Source of the DNA: Zygnema cylindricum
Lineage: Eukaryota > Streptophyta > Zygnematophyceae > Zygnematales > Zygnemataceae
Assembly: GCA_037447655.1 (NCBI GenBank)
Contig: JBBHKE010002985.1
Location: 1-55,740 of the forward strand
Reading direction: 5' to 3'
DNA: 55,740 nucleotides
Every line of letters begins with the position of its first letter. Positions within the stretch are counted from its first letter, which is position 1. Both the position numbers and the translations under genes were made by a program. The notes under the pieces are model-generated. The model saw only the letters and a program-made list of their open reading frames with translations. It had not been told where the DNA came from and ran no database searches. Below, piece after piece: positions 30,447-42,650 of this stretch.

Positions 30447-31286
30447 ATGGCGACCGCCTCGACGACGCTGCTGCTGCACGCGCCCGCTGCCACGGTGCAC
30501 ACCTCGCTCGGATGCCGCGTCACGCCGCGACAGCAGAGACTGCCATCCAGCCGGCTCACTGCCAGAGCACAGGTATCGTATACATCCGCACAAAGCGCCC
30601 TCGGCTTCACCAAAGCTCTTGTTCTTGCAGTAACCTCTCGTGCCCCCTCCCTCTCCCTCTCCCCCTCCCCCCCCTCAAACCACCTTTGGCTCTACGTGCC
30701 AGGTACGGCAGTGCAGGCAGGCAGCCTGGAATCCATTGGTTTCCGGCTTTGTTCCCAGTCCATCTTCCCCAGTCCACGCATCCACTACTCTCTCATTTTC
30801 GTGTCCCTGCCTCCCTCTTTCTTCCCTCCACTCCCTCTTCCTCCTCCTCCTCTCCTCCATCACCTGTCATTTCCCTCTTATTCTGCTTCTCCACCCTTGT
30901 CCGCCTCTCCTTCCCCTCTCCCAATTCCTCTTCCTCTTTCTTTCTTCTTCCATTCCTTGGCCCCTCCCTCTCCCGCTCCCCCTCCCCTCCCCTCCGCCTC
31001 TCCTCTCTCTCCCTCTCCCTCTCCTCCCTCTCTCCATCTGCTACCATCTCTCCCTCTCCCTCTCCGTTATCTTTTCCCTCTCACCCTCTCGATTTGCCGT
31101 ACTATTTTCATCCCCCTCTCACTCTCCCTCCCTCCCTCCCCCTTTCCCTCTCTCCCCTCTCAATCGAGTGCTGTTGGTCTTTGCAGGTGCTGGCGGTCCG
31201 GCACCTTCCCCCTCTGTGACGGCGGTCACGTGAAGCACAACAAGGCCACTGGCGACAATGTCGGCCCACTGGTCCTCAAAAAGTGA
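30447..31286 (+). pseudogene. NEET: Plastid-type NEET (CDGSH iron-sulfur) protein gene, middle exon not found
   Basis: Two exons are clear. 30447-30572 encodes [18 protein letters not shown] and so on to LTARAQ, a Ser/Thr/Arg-rich plastid-type transit peptide, then a GTATCG donor. 31187-31286 encodes [19 protein letters not shown] through to LVLKK and TGA, after a TTTGCAG acceptor. It carries the C-x-C-x2-S-x3-P-x-C-D-G-x-H cluster motif that binds [2Fe-2S] through three Cys and one His; the first Cys codon must come from the preceding exon. Plant NEETs have about 30 residues between transit peptide and motif. No such exon is visible in the 614-bp interval, which is mostly CT repeat. Joining the two visible exons directly would be out of frame (126 + 100 nt). 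Either the exon is deleted, making this a pseudogene, or the CT tract was collapsed in assembly. Plant NEET acts in iron, ROS and senescence homeostasis. Confidence 0.8.
30630..31165 (+). repeat. CT-rich polypyrimidine tract in the NEET intron
   Basis: Most of this interval is (CTCTCC)n and (CCCTCT)n-like sequence, broken by one mixed stretch (about 30682-30775). Open frames through it are artefacts of composition. Confidence 0.9.
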
Positions 31287-32464
31287 CGACAGTGACAGTG
31301 ACAGTGGTCATTAATCTGTTTGTGCAAAACAGGAATCACTATGGAAGGTGCTCAGTGCTGGTTTCTAGGTTACTTAGTATCTAGGTTAATCAGGCCAGTT
31401 TGGAATTCTTTACTGAAGAGTTAAATTTTGATTCAATTTGGAAGTTGTAGTAGATCTTGTTTTAAATATCACTGAGAATAGAGGTGGAAGGGATAGGTCA
31501 TGTTCCTCATGAAGATTATATGCCATATCTTACCTTCTTTTTAAAAAGAATTGATGGTAGAGAAATGCCCTTGAACACTCAAGTGAATACATCTTTTTCT
31601 TTGAACTGAAACTCGTTTTCCAATTGTGTCAGAGGACTGTGTGTGATGGATTTGTTGAAAAACCAGCTGTGACGATGTATCAGTTATGCAACCTGATTAC
31701 TGCATATGAAATATGTCGTAAGCAAGATAGTTAAACTTTCAATCAAATTTATTTTAACTATTTAGTATCCTCCATTTATCACTATGCAAATTGGCCAATT
31801 TAAAGATGCATACGACAGAGAAAAAAACTTGTCAATGAATAGTGAAATGTGGAATAAAACATCTTCTTTAAAAGACAAATTTTTCTCCTTCATTTCCATC
31901 TCTCACCGCAAATGAAGAATTAACATCATTCATGGTAACCAGCTTCATATCTGTACCAAAAATTATAATAATGTATTTTTGTCCAAATAGAAAAGCTAAC
32001 AAAAACTGTTGGTGAAAATGAGTGTGCACGCACTTGTGACCATAGTCAATATGCAGAAAAATATACTCTGAAAGAGTACATTACATAAAGAACTTTCTGG
32101 ACTCTAACTAACAATCTTTAATCATCTACCCAGATGAAGAAAATAAAAAAAAACTAATCAAATTCTGTTTCTTCCTACATTATTGTAAAATATCATCTGT
32201 CAGAAGAAATTTGCAAATCTAAATTATCTAACATGCGAGTCCCCTACAGAAATTATAGATGTCACAACCTTTCCACCACAAGTTGCTCAAGAGAAAAATC
32301 CCAACCTGACTTTGTAAGCACAGAAAACTATTTCCCTGTTACAACAATTGATAGAACAAAGAAATAGGAATATCATAAAAAATTAAAACAAATGCTCAAG
32401 AAGCTGTCAATGTCTTCATCGCTGTCAAATGTGTTGACGGCAACATCAGTCAAAAACCTCCACC
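31287..32464. other. Intergenic: 3' ends of convergent NEET and esterase genes
   Basis: AT-rich sequence with no recognisable coding. It should contain the 3' UTRs of both convergent genes. Several AATAAA-like hexamers are present, but none was assigned. Confidence 0.5.
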
Positions 32465-35400
32465 TCAGAGTCTAGCGATGGCTTGGGGCACAGTATCGGA
32501 TTCGTATATTGTGTCAGCGAGATGCGCGACAACTCCAGCGCCCTCATAATGCAGCCAATGCAGCTTCACCTGCCATACACCAGCCCCATAAAAAAACAAC
32601 ATAGTACAGGGTGAAGGGTCTTTATTAGGGTAAAGGAAACACCAATGTGGGGTTTAAATAAGTGTAATTCTAATTCAGTTAAAATGGCATGGGCTGTTTT
32701 TGAAATGTTGAAAAAGAACAAAGTTAAGAAGAAAGCAAATAGAATTGATACCGCCATTTTATGGCGAGAGGGCCAAAAAAAATCAGTGCTAACTCAGTGC
32801 TATTAAAGCTAGAAATGATTCACAGTGTACCCTCGTCAATATGCCAAAAAGCAAGAAACAAGGAAGCTGCAAAACTTCAGACATTATCAGCAATAAAATG
32901 ATTGACGCGCATATTTCCATTCTCTATGCGTCAAAAACGCCGGCATTCAAGGTGGTATAACTTACATGAATGTTGTTATGTGCAAAAAAAGGCCAAAAGG
33001 CTTCCCGAAAACTGACACCCACTCTTCGCCAAGGTACTTGCTGTAATCCAGAAATGATTTCTTCTGCAAATTACAGCTGTAGCATCAGGAACAAGAACAT
33101 TTCCAAGTAAATGCAAAATAGACCTGAGACTTCTCTTGTCCTGCTATATTCAGAGATTAGAACAAAGGGCAAAAGTTTGACTATTACAACATGCAGCCAA
33201 ACGGTACATAAAAACATGGTGGAAACATAGTTCAAATGTTCGAAAACAATTGGAAACGCTATATGCTGTTACCCCATACTATACGAGTATAATACACAAA
33301 AAACTAGAATACAATACATGTACAGGACGAGATAACAGCATATAGCGTTTCCAATTGTTTTCGCACATTTGAAGTATGGTTGAAAAGGTCCCTGCCCGTG
33401 TGGCATGCCCACGGGCTGGTTATCACCTAAAAATCCCTCCTACCTTCAACAACATCGTGCAAATTAGCCGCCCTTTCATTTGCTGTACCCCTTCCAGTAG
33501 CTTGGCGTGCACTATCGACAAACCCGGCATCCGTTGGACTGGAATGCACAACTCCCGGGGAATCTTGTACAAAAACAACATGTTTATATCTGCTGCTCAA
33601 CGACTTCTTCGGCAACTGCTTCACCATCAGAGTCAAAAAAGTTTAAAGTCAATGCCAAAAGTAAATGGAAAAGCAACAGCAGTGCCTCTTTCTTCTCAAA
33701 AGAACCTACACCTGCTATTCGGGATAACACCATGCAGTGAAGCAATTAACAAATTGTAACAGATGCGAGCACCTCTGAAGGGGCAAGGCTGTAAAATGAT
33801 ATGACACGCAAGCCGGACAACGATAGAAGTGCATGCAATTAGACTGCCAAAAAACAAAGCAGACAGGTGCATGTGGACCTTCCGTGTAAATAGGAAGCAA
33901 TTGCAACCAATGAAGGGAATTCAATCAACACACATAAGTTTGATGCAAAACCTAAGTCATCCACAATTGTCATTAAATACCAACAGTAGCTTCAACCCAT
34001 ATTCGAAGGACATTGACAGCCTTTGGCAGAACCAGATGCATCAAGACGAGCACGGTGATCCTTCCCAAGGGGGAGCCCACGTTGCCCTCTGTAACCCGCC
34101 ACAGCAGCAGGTCTGACTGACACACACCTTGGGTAACTCAGATTCTCGTAAGATGCTGGATGTTCGCCAGCCCACCATGTGGTCATAACCAGTATTTGCA
34201 TAAAGGGCACGAAGCTGAAATGCTCCAAGGGCGGATCTACAATGACAGCCATTCCCAAGTCTTCAATAGCCTTGCATAGAGACAAAAAAAGACTAAAATG
34301 GCATCACACTGTACTTACTTTTTGCTCACGATCATCGTTAACTGCACCAAAACTCCATCAAAACAACTGCCATAACTTCAAAACTCATTGCCAGAAGAAG
34401 GTTAAAACCTGAAGTCAAATGACATGGAGACTGCAGTCCTGAGCAACCACAATCTTACATGAAAGGTCCATCGTTTCCATCAGCAGCCATACGGAGAAGG
34501 AGGGGTTGCTTTCCCTTTGCTGGATTGCCATCTGAGAGGAAAAGCTGTCGCCCTGTTCGCCCCACAAAAAGGGGCGCCAAGGGAGGTGCAAGGTTCTCCA
34601 ACACGTCAAGCCCCAATAGGAACGGCAGCTGGAGAGGGAAAGGGAGAGGGGGAGAGTCAATCAGAAGAGAGGCATGAAGACCAGCTTGTTTCCAGCCGCA
34701 GGCATGAATTATGACCGATCCAGACTGGTAATGAACTCTAAACACTCCTCAGGTGCATAACTGGTTTTAACAGTAACACGTTTGAAAAAACATAGTGGAG
34801 GGCAGGATATTGAACCTGACGCCTTCCCCTCACACCCAAATGGGGTGTAGCTAAAGTAATGAAATTCACAGGCTCCAAGCCTGCCAGCAAACCCGCAGAC
34901 TTTCCTTCTCGAGACAATCGTCCATCAGATTCACTGCACAACATGGGCCCAAAAAAAACCCACGATCTGAAAAACACATACAGTTTCACTTGCTACCAGG
35001 GACATTGAGTCACGTTTTGTAAACAGATTCTCGCTCGAATCATACTACGGTGAATTCAATAAAGATACCGATAAAACAACACAGAAAATAAACCACAATG
35101 GTCCCCATCCAGACATTATGATGAAATATAGCCCATACATGAAAAGAGGGTAATTCTATAATTGCCATTTTCTATTGGTTTCCCCATTTCTGGTACTGTC
35201 TCACTACCTGCAATGAATCACACCTATGAAATATGAAAAGGAAAAACAGTTGAAATGGATGACAATGACAGCTTGAAAAGATGAATGTAACATGCAGCAT
35301 CAACTTTAATTGAGTGATCTAATAGCTATTTGTAAAATGATCCAACAGATGACATCACCACCCGAACCAGACAAAAATGTAATACTAGAATATGCTAATG

Positions 35401-37817
35401 AAGAAACGACAGGGAAACAACCTGCACTGGGAGACAGGTTCAAAGAGCTTGGCGACTGCAAAGCGAGCTATGAGTCCACCAAGAGAGTGAGCAACCACCG
35501 AGATTCGCTTCAAAGACGGATTAGTACGCTTAACTGTATATACCTGCACTTCAGACAGCGAGACTTCAATGAAAGACTATTAGAACGAGGTCAAATCATT
35601 AACTGGAGAAAAAAAACGGAAGACATACAGCCTGCATGTCAGCATTACAATATCTCTACATCTGATAGAAGACTGCTTGCAATGAAGCGGAAAATAAAAC
35701 GGCAAGCAAACGCATCACATCACAACTTCCATGATGGTAAGCATGGACCATAGAAAAGGAGTGTTGTGCAGGGTAGGCCGCAAGGTGCAATACAAAAATT
35801 CAGTCCTCTACCAGGAAAATTTCCTGCACAGAGACTTATGCACAATCGTTGCAAGAGATGTGTGGGCTTTCTCATCCTTATCCATGAGAAGGAAGGAAAA
35901 GGAAGGAAACGAAAGAAGGTAGAAGGTAGAAAGTAGAAGGCAGGAGGCAGAAGGTAGATCAAACCTTCAAGTCTGTGCATGCTCATACTGGTATTTGACA
36001 ACCAAACAAACAAATTACGTGCAAACAAAATTTTCACTGATAATCACCAATTTGCGAATCGACAACGGGAACACTAATGTCAGAGCAAGGCTGTGCTTCA
36101 AGTACCAGGAATAAGCTCACTTGGCAGGCACCTCTTCAGCCAATCGCTTTCCAGCAACATCGATTCCCTCCAGGGTCAAGAAATATGAATTGGACGCACT
36201 AGCTGCATCGCCAAATCAGGAAGGCCATGACTGAGTAACTTTTTAGCCTTCCGGAGTTCATAACAAGACTACGGGAATCAAAAGTGATAAAAACATGGCA
36301 AAATAAAGAGATCAGCAGTAAAAAAAACGTACAGGCAGTCAGGCCAGGTAGAATGAGGACTCCCTAACACGAGAGTCAAATGCACAGCCTACTTGGAATC
36401 CCTCTGGTATTTCCTATGAATAATTCCCCACAATAAAAAAAACCACCTAAAAAAGCGAGAAAGACAAAACCTTCTCAGCATTTCAAGTAGCTGGACGCTC
36501 ATTCAACCACCTCTATCTTTAAGAATATAGCGCAAAGAACACGAGCAACATTATTGTGGCAAAAAAAATCGTAAAGATTCCCATTCCCATAAGCCAGTTG
36601 CTGGCATAACCTAAAGATGGGCACACAGATTGTCTAACCATGAACAAGGACAGAAGGGCCAAGCCTTGCCACCAACTCTCCCGCCACGTACTTCCAATCT
36701 TGGGCACTGTGGGACATCAACCAAAACAACACATCAGTCCATGTCTCCAAATTGGAAATAGATGCCTCATCACTCAGACAAATGAATGCAAACACTAGAC
36801 GCTTTAATTGAAGACTGATATTCATTGAAAACTTTAGTGCAGACTATTGTGGCCCGAATTATTTAACCCGTGGAACATCAAAGACAGCCGTGTGAAAAAG
36901 GAAGGCCCAGCCTAATTACAGTGGAAAGTATATGGCATGGAACAGGGATTGAACCAAAATCACAAATTTGAGCTAATTGCGCGGACTGGTTTATGCAAAA
37001 GAACAGGAGAGCAACTTTGAAGTCCATTTGCAAAAACACAACACTGAAAAACAGTAAATGACTTCCGACCAAAAACAGGACCATTGTAAAAAATTCCTCA
37101 AACTCATACTGCGAAAGAACAGATTAATCAAGGTCCTGACTGGCAAATAAAAACCACAAAAACACACAAAAAAGAGAACAAAATGAAGCAAAATTTCAAA
37201 AAAGTTAAGCATGACCAGACAGAAAGAATATATACCACAAACAGAGATGAGTAGAAAACATTAAAAGGCGTAACAAAACAGCCAAATAACAGAACTGTAC
37301 TACTTTTAGCACGGTTCAAGCAAAAGTTCAAACTTCCGACAAAATGCAAAACGGAGGAGGATAAAGCTTCAAACCTCGCAAATATACCGTGTACCAGAAG
37401 CACCAAATGTTCCGGTTGACTTTGCCTTCCTTTATATTTTTCAGAAGAGTTCCTTGCCAGATTAGAGCTCTCAGCCATCCATTCCTTGCTATTGCTCATG
37501 GACGCCATTGTAAAGGACCCTGAGCTCGCTCCAAACCTTTCAGATTTGCCTATGGAAGAAGAAAAGACTGCTGACAGCGAAAATCCCTGGAAAAGAGAAG
37601 TTTCCTTGTACGGAGTTTGTAAAGCTCGAATTCTCCTCTCCGTCGATAGTACTGTCGAAAGAAGTCGCCCAGCCGACTGCAAGCGGCCGACACATTTGTC
37701 TGACTCCAGGCGAAGCGAAACCGGCGACGGCTGCAGCGCGGCAGGCCGGAGAAACGAGCGTTCGCAGTCAGCAAAAGCAGCGGGGCAAGCTGAATGACTT
37801 AGCGCCAAGCTAGCCAT
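32465..37817 (-). CDS. DUF676-family serine esterase/lipase (alpha/beta hydrolase), 10 exons, 491 aa
   Basis: Exons 5' to 3' on the minus strand: 37817-37375, 36706-36639, 36202-36132, 35543-35422, 34933-34816, 34628-34459, 34236-34128, 33615-33444, 33063-32966, 32569-32465. All have GT-AG borders and the frame is continuous to TGA. The fold begins at HLVLLVHGIFASAQDW (oxyanion-hole HG at 143-144). The nucleophile is Ser214 in VVAHSLGGLIARFAV. Further family motifs are LEGIDVAGKRLAEE, LEPVNFITLATPHLGVRGRR (254-273), GRTGRQLFLSDG and YANTGYDHMVGWRTSSI, whose His350 is the likely catalytic His. It ends in PFFAHNNIHVKLHWLH. Arabidopsis relatives are annotated putative serine esterases; the substrate is unknown. 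The first 45 residues (MASLALSHSACPAAFA) look plastid- or mitochondrion-targeted. An upstream in-frame ATG at 37892 would add 25 residues. The exon 3 donor (GAG|GTGCCT) is the weakest splice site. Confidence 0.9.
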
Positions 37818-38833
37818 GGCGCCACGTGGAAATGGGGAAGATGGAAGCATCTTGGGACCACCAGACGGTCGTCTGTTGTCGCGACATGCCACAACCGGAC
37901 AAACGATTTACCATACTATCGCAAAGAAGAAAGGGAGTTGTTATGCGGACACGCCGATATCCGTGGTGGACACGCCGAAATCCGTAGTGGACACCCCAAA
38001 AACAAATGCCATACGACACACCCTCGAGGTTTTGAGAGGTGTCGACCAAAATATGTACTCATCCGTACTGACGGCAGCTAGCACCATCTCTGACACATTC
38101 CCTTTAGATATGGTTCGGCACGTGGCATCGCGCCGGTGTCAATTTTTCGGAGTGGACGAACCGTCGACGGGCGAACCGAACCGATTATTTTCATGTAGGC
38201 AGTACTTTAATTTTTAGTACGTACGGACTCGTTCGAAATACCTGGTCCAGTTTGCCTTGTGACAGTCCATCAACGCCAAACCACGTGGCCAACTATATCA
38301 AAAGATCCGTACTTATGTCTCTAAGCGCGTCGTCAGGACGGTGTTAGAGCGACTGTCGCGACAGAATGCAGAATTTTTCACGGGGGTTGTGGCCTTGTGG
38401 GAAACCCCTCAAAACCTAGCAGAGTACACCGCGAATCGTTATTAGTGTCAAAGTTTAAATAGTGTTTAAGAAAATTTACCGTACTTGATGCTAATTAAGA
38501 ATTTGAAATTTTTTTAAAAAAAGGTGTATTCAAATTTCGGCGTTAATGCTAATTTGGGAACAGCAAAAATGGAATTTTTGCCGTACGATTATATACATTA
38601 ATATATGTATCCGTACAAAATCTGCCAAAGGCAAAAGGAATCTTCATAAGTTAAAATTGATTGAACTTCGATTGACCATTGATGCGAACATTCGAGATGT
38701 CGAACAACCGTAGAGTAAGCAGGCAGGTACGGGGTGTCGGTAGGTATTGTACCCCAATTACAGTACTGTACGCTTCTAAATTCTCAGCCCGTATCACGGG
38801 ATTGCGCATCGAGTTATATATTGCACCTGATAA
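37818..38833. other. Esterase upstream region
   Basis: At 37943-38003 there are about three copies of a 21-bp tandem unit (GGACACGCCGAWATCCGTRGT), the last degenerate. The rest is rich in GTACGG and CCGTAC. No other gene was seen. The esterase promoter must lie at its left end. Confidence 0.5.
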
Positions 38834-39550
38834 GGGTGAAGTTCCATTAGGACATTCTGTAATTGTACGGCCGACGTTACAGAATGCTACAATTTGAACG
38901 AAGTTCCATTGCGCAGTTTGTAATCCACGTGTTAATAAAAGAGTGGCGCCACGTAACTAAAGATTTCATATTGAAAATCGTCAATGATTTTCACACCGAC
39001 CAAAAATCTCCATTTGCGTACCATGTACGTGCGTACCAGGTCATCGTGCAACACAACTTTTGTACTCTTTGCAGACGCCTTGTCAGATACCACCTCATTT
39101 TTTTAGGGTTTCTGTTTTTTTGCGTGACGAATGAGCTCTTCCAGAAATAGTGTGACGAATGGGCGCTAATAGAAATAGCGCGACGAAAGTGCGTTACGAC
39201 ATTTCGTTTGTATTTTCTATTGTATTTTTTAATGCGTATATCGTGTGCGAAATTTTTTGATTTCCGTTGGTCGCCAGCTTGACACGTATGCTCATTATCT
39301 AGCGTGTCGCGGCTCAATTTTTTCTGTAATTGGTGACGAGGTACATCACCAATTACAGAAACTTTCGAAGCGAATGCTTCGCGAAAAAATATCCAACGGT
39401 CATTGTTAACTCCCAGACTTTTGGAGAATATTGGCAAGATTCTTTGTAATGTTGTTTTCCAAATAAAAACAAAATAAGGAGTACGGCGTGGTACGGAGAT
39501 GTCCGAATTACTGTAAACAACCTCACTTTTCGTGTAATGGAACTTCACCC
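38834..39550. mobile_element. MITE B: PIF/Harbinger-like, TAA target duplication
   Basis: Ends GGGTGAAGTTCCATTA and TAATGGAACTTCACCC, flanked by TAA at 38831-38833 and 39551-39553. At 717 bp it is full-length relative to MITE A. It contains an internal perfect inverted repeat, TCTGTAATTGGTGA with TCACCAATTACAGA, at about 39323-39360. No transposase. Confidence 0.88.
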
Positions 39551-39693
39551 TAATCTATACTTCTTTAGGTCAGACACGATACAATACACACCACGTATCG
39601 TACGCGATCAATCAAACAAATTCGAACAGCTTTGACACGGTGTACAACGCAAATATTGACGGTACGCGTGTACTTTCATACTTGCAAATGTTA
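39551..39693. other. Short spacer between MITE B and element D
   Basis: GTAC-rich sequence without a recognisable feature. Confidence 0.4.
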
Positions 39694-40589
39694 GGGTACG
39701 GCCCCATGTACTTGTAACTTAGCGAACTTCCTTTGTTTTTTAGCGCGGATCCTGTTGACCCATATATCAGGTCTCTCTATGTGTTTTTCGAAATTGTTGC
39801 TTAACTTTGTGACGATTTTATACGTCGAAAATGACCGTACGATGGCTATCACCTTGTACAATCTGTCTTTGACGCACCGTATTTTTCGAAACTTTTTGAA
39901 GTGTCGCACAACACATCGTAATTTTTGAAACGATTTGGTATGTCTCGTGTTTTTTTGTGACATCGTAGACGTACACGCTTACAACATGCCCTTGCATTTG
40001 CCTCTCCTGTTCAGCCGCCATGAATGGAAATAGATTTCTTTATGCCCTTGCAAAAAAGAAAAAAATCTTCTTGCGTATGTTGTATTCTTCCCAATGTCAC
40101 TTGGCTCGCGCATGATATATATATACATATGGATCTTCAGTTCTATGTGTGTTACTAATTTTAATTTTTTTAAATTTCCACCTTTTTTGAACAATTGGCA
40201 TATGCTCAATTATAGTGTGATTATACTTAGTATATTAGTATGAAACCTGCCACAAAACTCCAACTCCATAAATGGGCAATAAGCTCACAAGGTCACAATT
40301 ATTTGGACATCTCGAACTTCTTCAATAATATATTTTTCATAAACTCTTAGAAAATCTAGGCAAAACGGACCAATAATTTTGCCAATAGATATACACCTGA
40401 CTTTATTTAAAATGCCAAACTCGCATACCTAATCTCACTATCAGTTCCGGTTTAATAACCCTAAATTGGGAGGGGACATGATAGGTGTGAAATCTCTGAA
40501 GTAACTAGTTGCAATTTACTAATTAGTTGTATTTAGTTGAAAATAACATCTACTCTACATTATATATTTGAGGAAAATAAACAACATTA

Positions 40590-40715
40590 TAGCTTCCTCT
40601 CCCTCCCCTCCTCTCTCCGCCTCTTCCCGACCCCTCCCTCCCTCTCCCACTCCCTCCTTACGCTCCATCTCCCTCCTCTCCCTCCTCCTCTTTCCTCCCC
40701 TTTCCGCTTTGTCTT
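40590..40715 (+). repeat. CT-rich polypyrimidine tract
   Basis: CTCTCC/CCCTCC-rich, like the NEET intron tract. Confidence 0.85.
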
Positions 40716-40889
40716 TCTATGTTCACTCTGCACCTGCACTTTTCTTACAATTCTGAGAATGTGATTGGTTCTTTTCCTTGTATTTGTTACTTTTTCCGTA
40801 ATTTCGAAACTGTTTTTTTTGTTTGTTTTTTAATTGAAAAGCGATATTAAATTGGGTGACTTACAGTTTTTGTTATGTCCCATTATGAA

Positions 40890-41320
40890 GACAGTCGTAC
40901 ACAGTATTTAGCGTGGAAGTAGGGTGAAGCAAATACCATTGTTAAACAACAAGCACAACATTTAGTGGGATTTATGAGAGAGGCAAGTGAGGAATACACG
41001 ACAATTACTGTGGATGCATGAGAGGAGCAAATCACACTACCGTGGATGTATGGGAGTGGCATCAAACATTATCGTATTTAGCGTGGATAATAAAGAGGGG
41101 AAAATTAAATGGTCAAACAGAGAACACAACATTCGTGTGGTAATCCGTCAAAAGCAAATGACATAGGTCATAAAATTTACCGCAGATGTGAGATGGTCAG
41201 ATAACATCATTAGAGAGTGTGCACAACATTTAGTGTGGAAGTATTATAAGGACAAAAAACATTGTATGGCACGTGCACAATACTTATTGTGGATGTGTGG
41301 GTGGGGCAAATAATAGTCAA
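40890..41320 (+). repeat. Degenerate minisatellite in element D
   Basis: A unit of about 45-60 bp with the core ATTTAGTGTGGAAGTATGAGAGGGGCAAA recurs with many changes: near 40898, 40955, 41010, 41045, 41080, 41125, 41168, 41228 and 41288. Confidence 0.6.
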
Positions 41321-42574
41321 TATGATAAAGCGACAAACATTATTACCAATTTTTAGTTAAACGATGCATGACAAGATAATGTCATTTCCGAAGACCCTTA
41401 AGTGTTAGAAGGACAAACGCTCTTAGTTGTTTACCTTTTCTTTTGTCTTTTCTAATAATAGAAGAACAAATCATGGCTAACCAAGTGAAAGGTTTTAAAC
41501 AAAAGCTTTTACAACAAGGGGAAGAAGTAAAAGAATTATTCTTTCACAAAGGGAACAGTTGGTATTATCAAAAGAAAAATATATCTTTGCATCAGTCCGA
41601 TGCTATAATAGTTTTTCCTTTATGAAACAACTATTATTCAGAAATTCAAAGCTAGCTTAAACAAAAAGATTGAGTGATTGGGCGCTAAAAAAAGATTAGG
41701 CAAAAAAAATAAAAACAATTAGAAGCTTTGGGGAAAAGTTATCACCAAAGAAAAATCACATAACTCTTTCTAACAAATCGTAAGAACTTTCCGGCCTCAG
41801 CTTTTTCCTTAGCTAAAAAAGAGCAAGCACCAAAGTTTTTCATTTTTTTCTCTAAGGAAGAAAGAAGAAGAATGTTTTATTTTTCATTAAAAATATATAT
41901 ACAATTTTAAGGCCATATCACGAGTCTCACAAGAAAACATTGATTAGGGGAAAGTGTTGTATTAGTGATTTTCCAGCAAAGATTGGTTTTTAATTAAGAA
42001 AGTAGTTTTTTGATGTTGTAGTGATTTTCAAATGGCACGCAGTAATGCTTTTATACCTTCATGGTTTATACCTTCTGCGGTGGTTAAAAAACGTCGCTTT
42101 GAATATTTTATCCCGCTCCCTCTTACTGCACTTAAAGCCAACTTGTGGGAGAATGCGAAATGGTGTAGTTTGAAGGGGTGAATGGGGCACAAGGTGACAG
42201 CTGGTAGCGAGAACGACTAAAAGTGGCGCCTTCGCAGATTTTTCACCTTTCTGTTCAATGGCACTGTAGCCTCGAGACCCTTGCAAAAAAAAAAAAAAAC
42301 GTACAATGTGCATGCGGACAAAAACGAACAACCCTATACTTTTTTACGTCGTCAAAAAATTCCGAAAAGTTTTCACACGTGAGAACACGTTTTCCTATTT
42401 GTGAAAACGGTTCTACTTTATTTAAAACACATCGCTGATGTGTTTTACGATAAGTTTGAAGATGACGTGACAGGTGGAAAAACCACAAGACGACAAATTT
42501 TCGTACATCCTAAGTTCGAGGATGACGCAAATTGCACTCTACAAATTTGCGATTTCTTCGTACGGTTGGAACTT
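41093..42574 (+). repeat. 1.48-kb direct repeat, copy 1
   Basis: Matches 44371-45857 with only about ten small differences, mostly single-base changes and indels. It starts at AAGAGGGG and stays near identical to GGTTGGAACTT, where similarity drops sharply although both copies continue to a related end. Confidence 0.93.
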
Positions 42575-42650
42575 AGGCACTACGGCGCTAAGTTTTACGG
42601 AAAATCGACACAAAAAAACCCTTACTTATGTACATGGGGACATACCCTAA

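Larger units (their letters stand above)
39694..42647. mobile_element. Element D: TIR element, TTA/TAA flanks
   Basis: The left end GGGTACGGCCCCATGTAC pairs with the right end GTACATGGGGACATACCC as imperfect inverted repeats. Flanks are TTA (39691-39693) and TAA (42648-42650), so the target duplication is not exact. At 2954 bp it contains a degenerate tandem array, a CT tract and the first copy of a 1.48-kb duplication. No transposase was recognised. Confidence 0.65.

Noticed and set aside
30447-31286. One continuous open frame of 279 codons across the NEET locus
   Set aside because: The middle is translation of CT repeat (Ser/Pro/Leu only), and clear splice donor (30573) and acceptor (31186) sites flank it. 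The frame is open because CT repeats lack stops.
33376-33759. Plus-strand open frame as a gene
   Set aside because: It overlaps exon 8 of the minus-strand esterase, which has family motifs and continuous splicing. The plus frame is its shadow.
35310-35753. Plus-strand 147-codon open frame
   Set aside because: It covers esterase exon 4 (AHSLGG) in antisense and has no domain of its own.
41443-41625. Lys-rich 60-codon frame inside the 1.48-kb repeat as a transposon protein
   Set aside because: Copy 2 has a stop in it (CCAAG to CTAAG at about 44765), there is no recognisable motif, and the length is typical of AT-rich noise.
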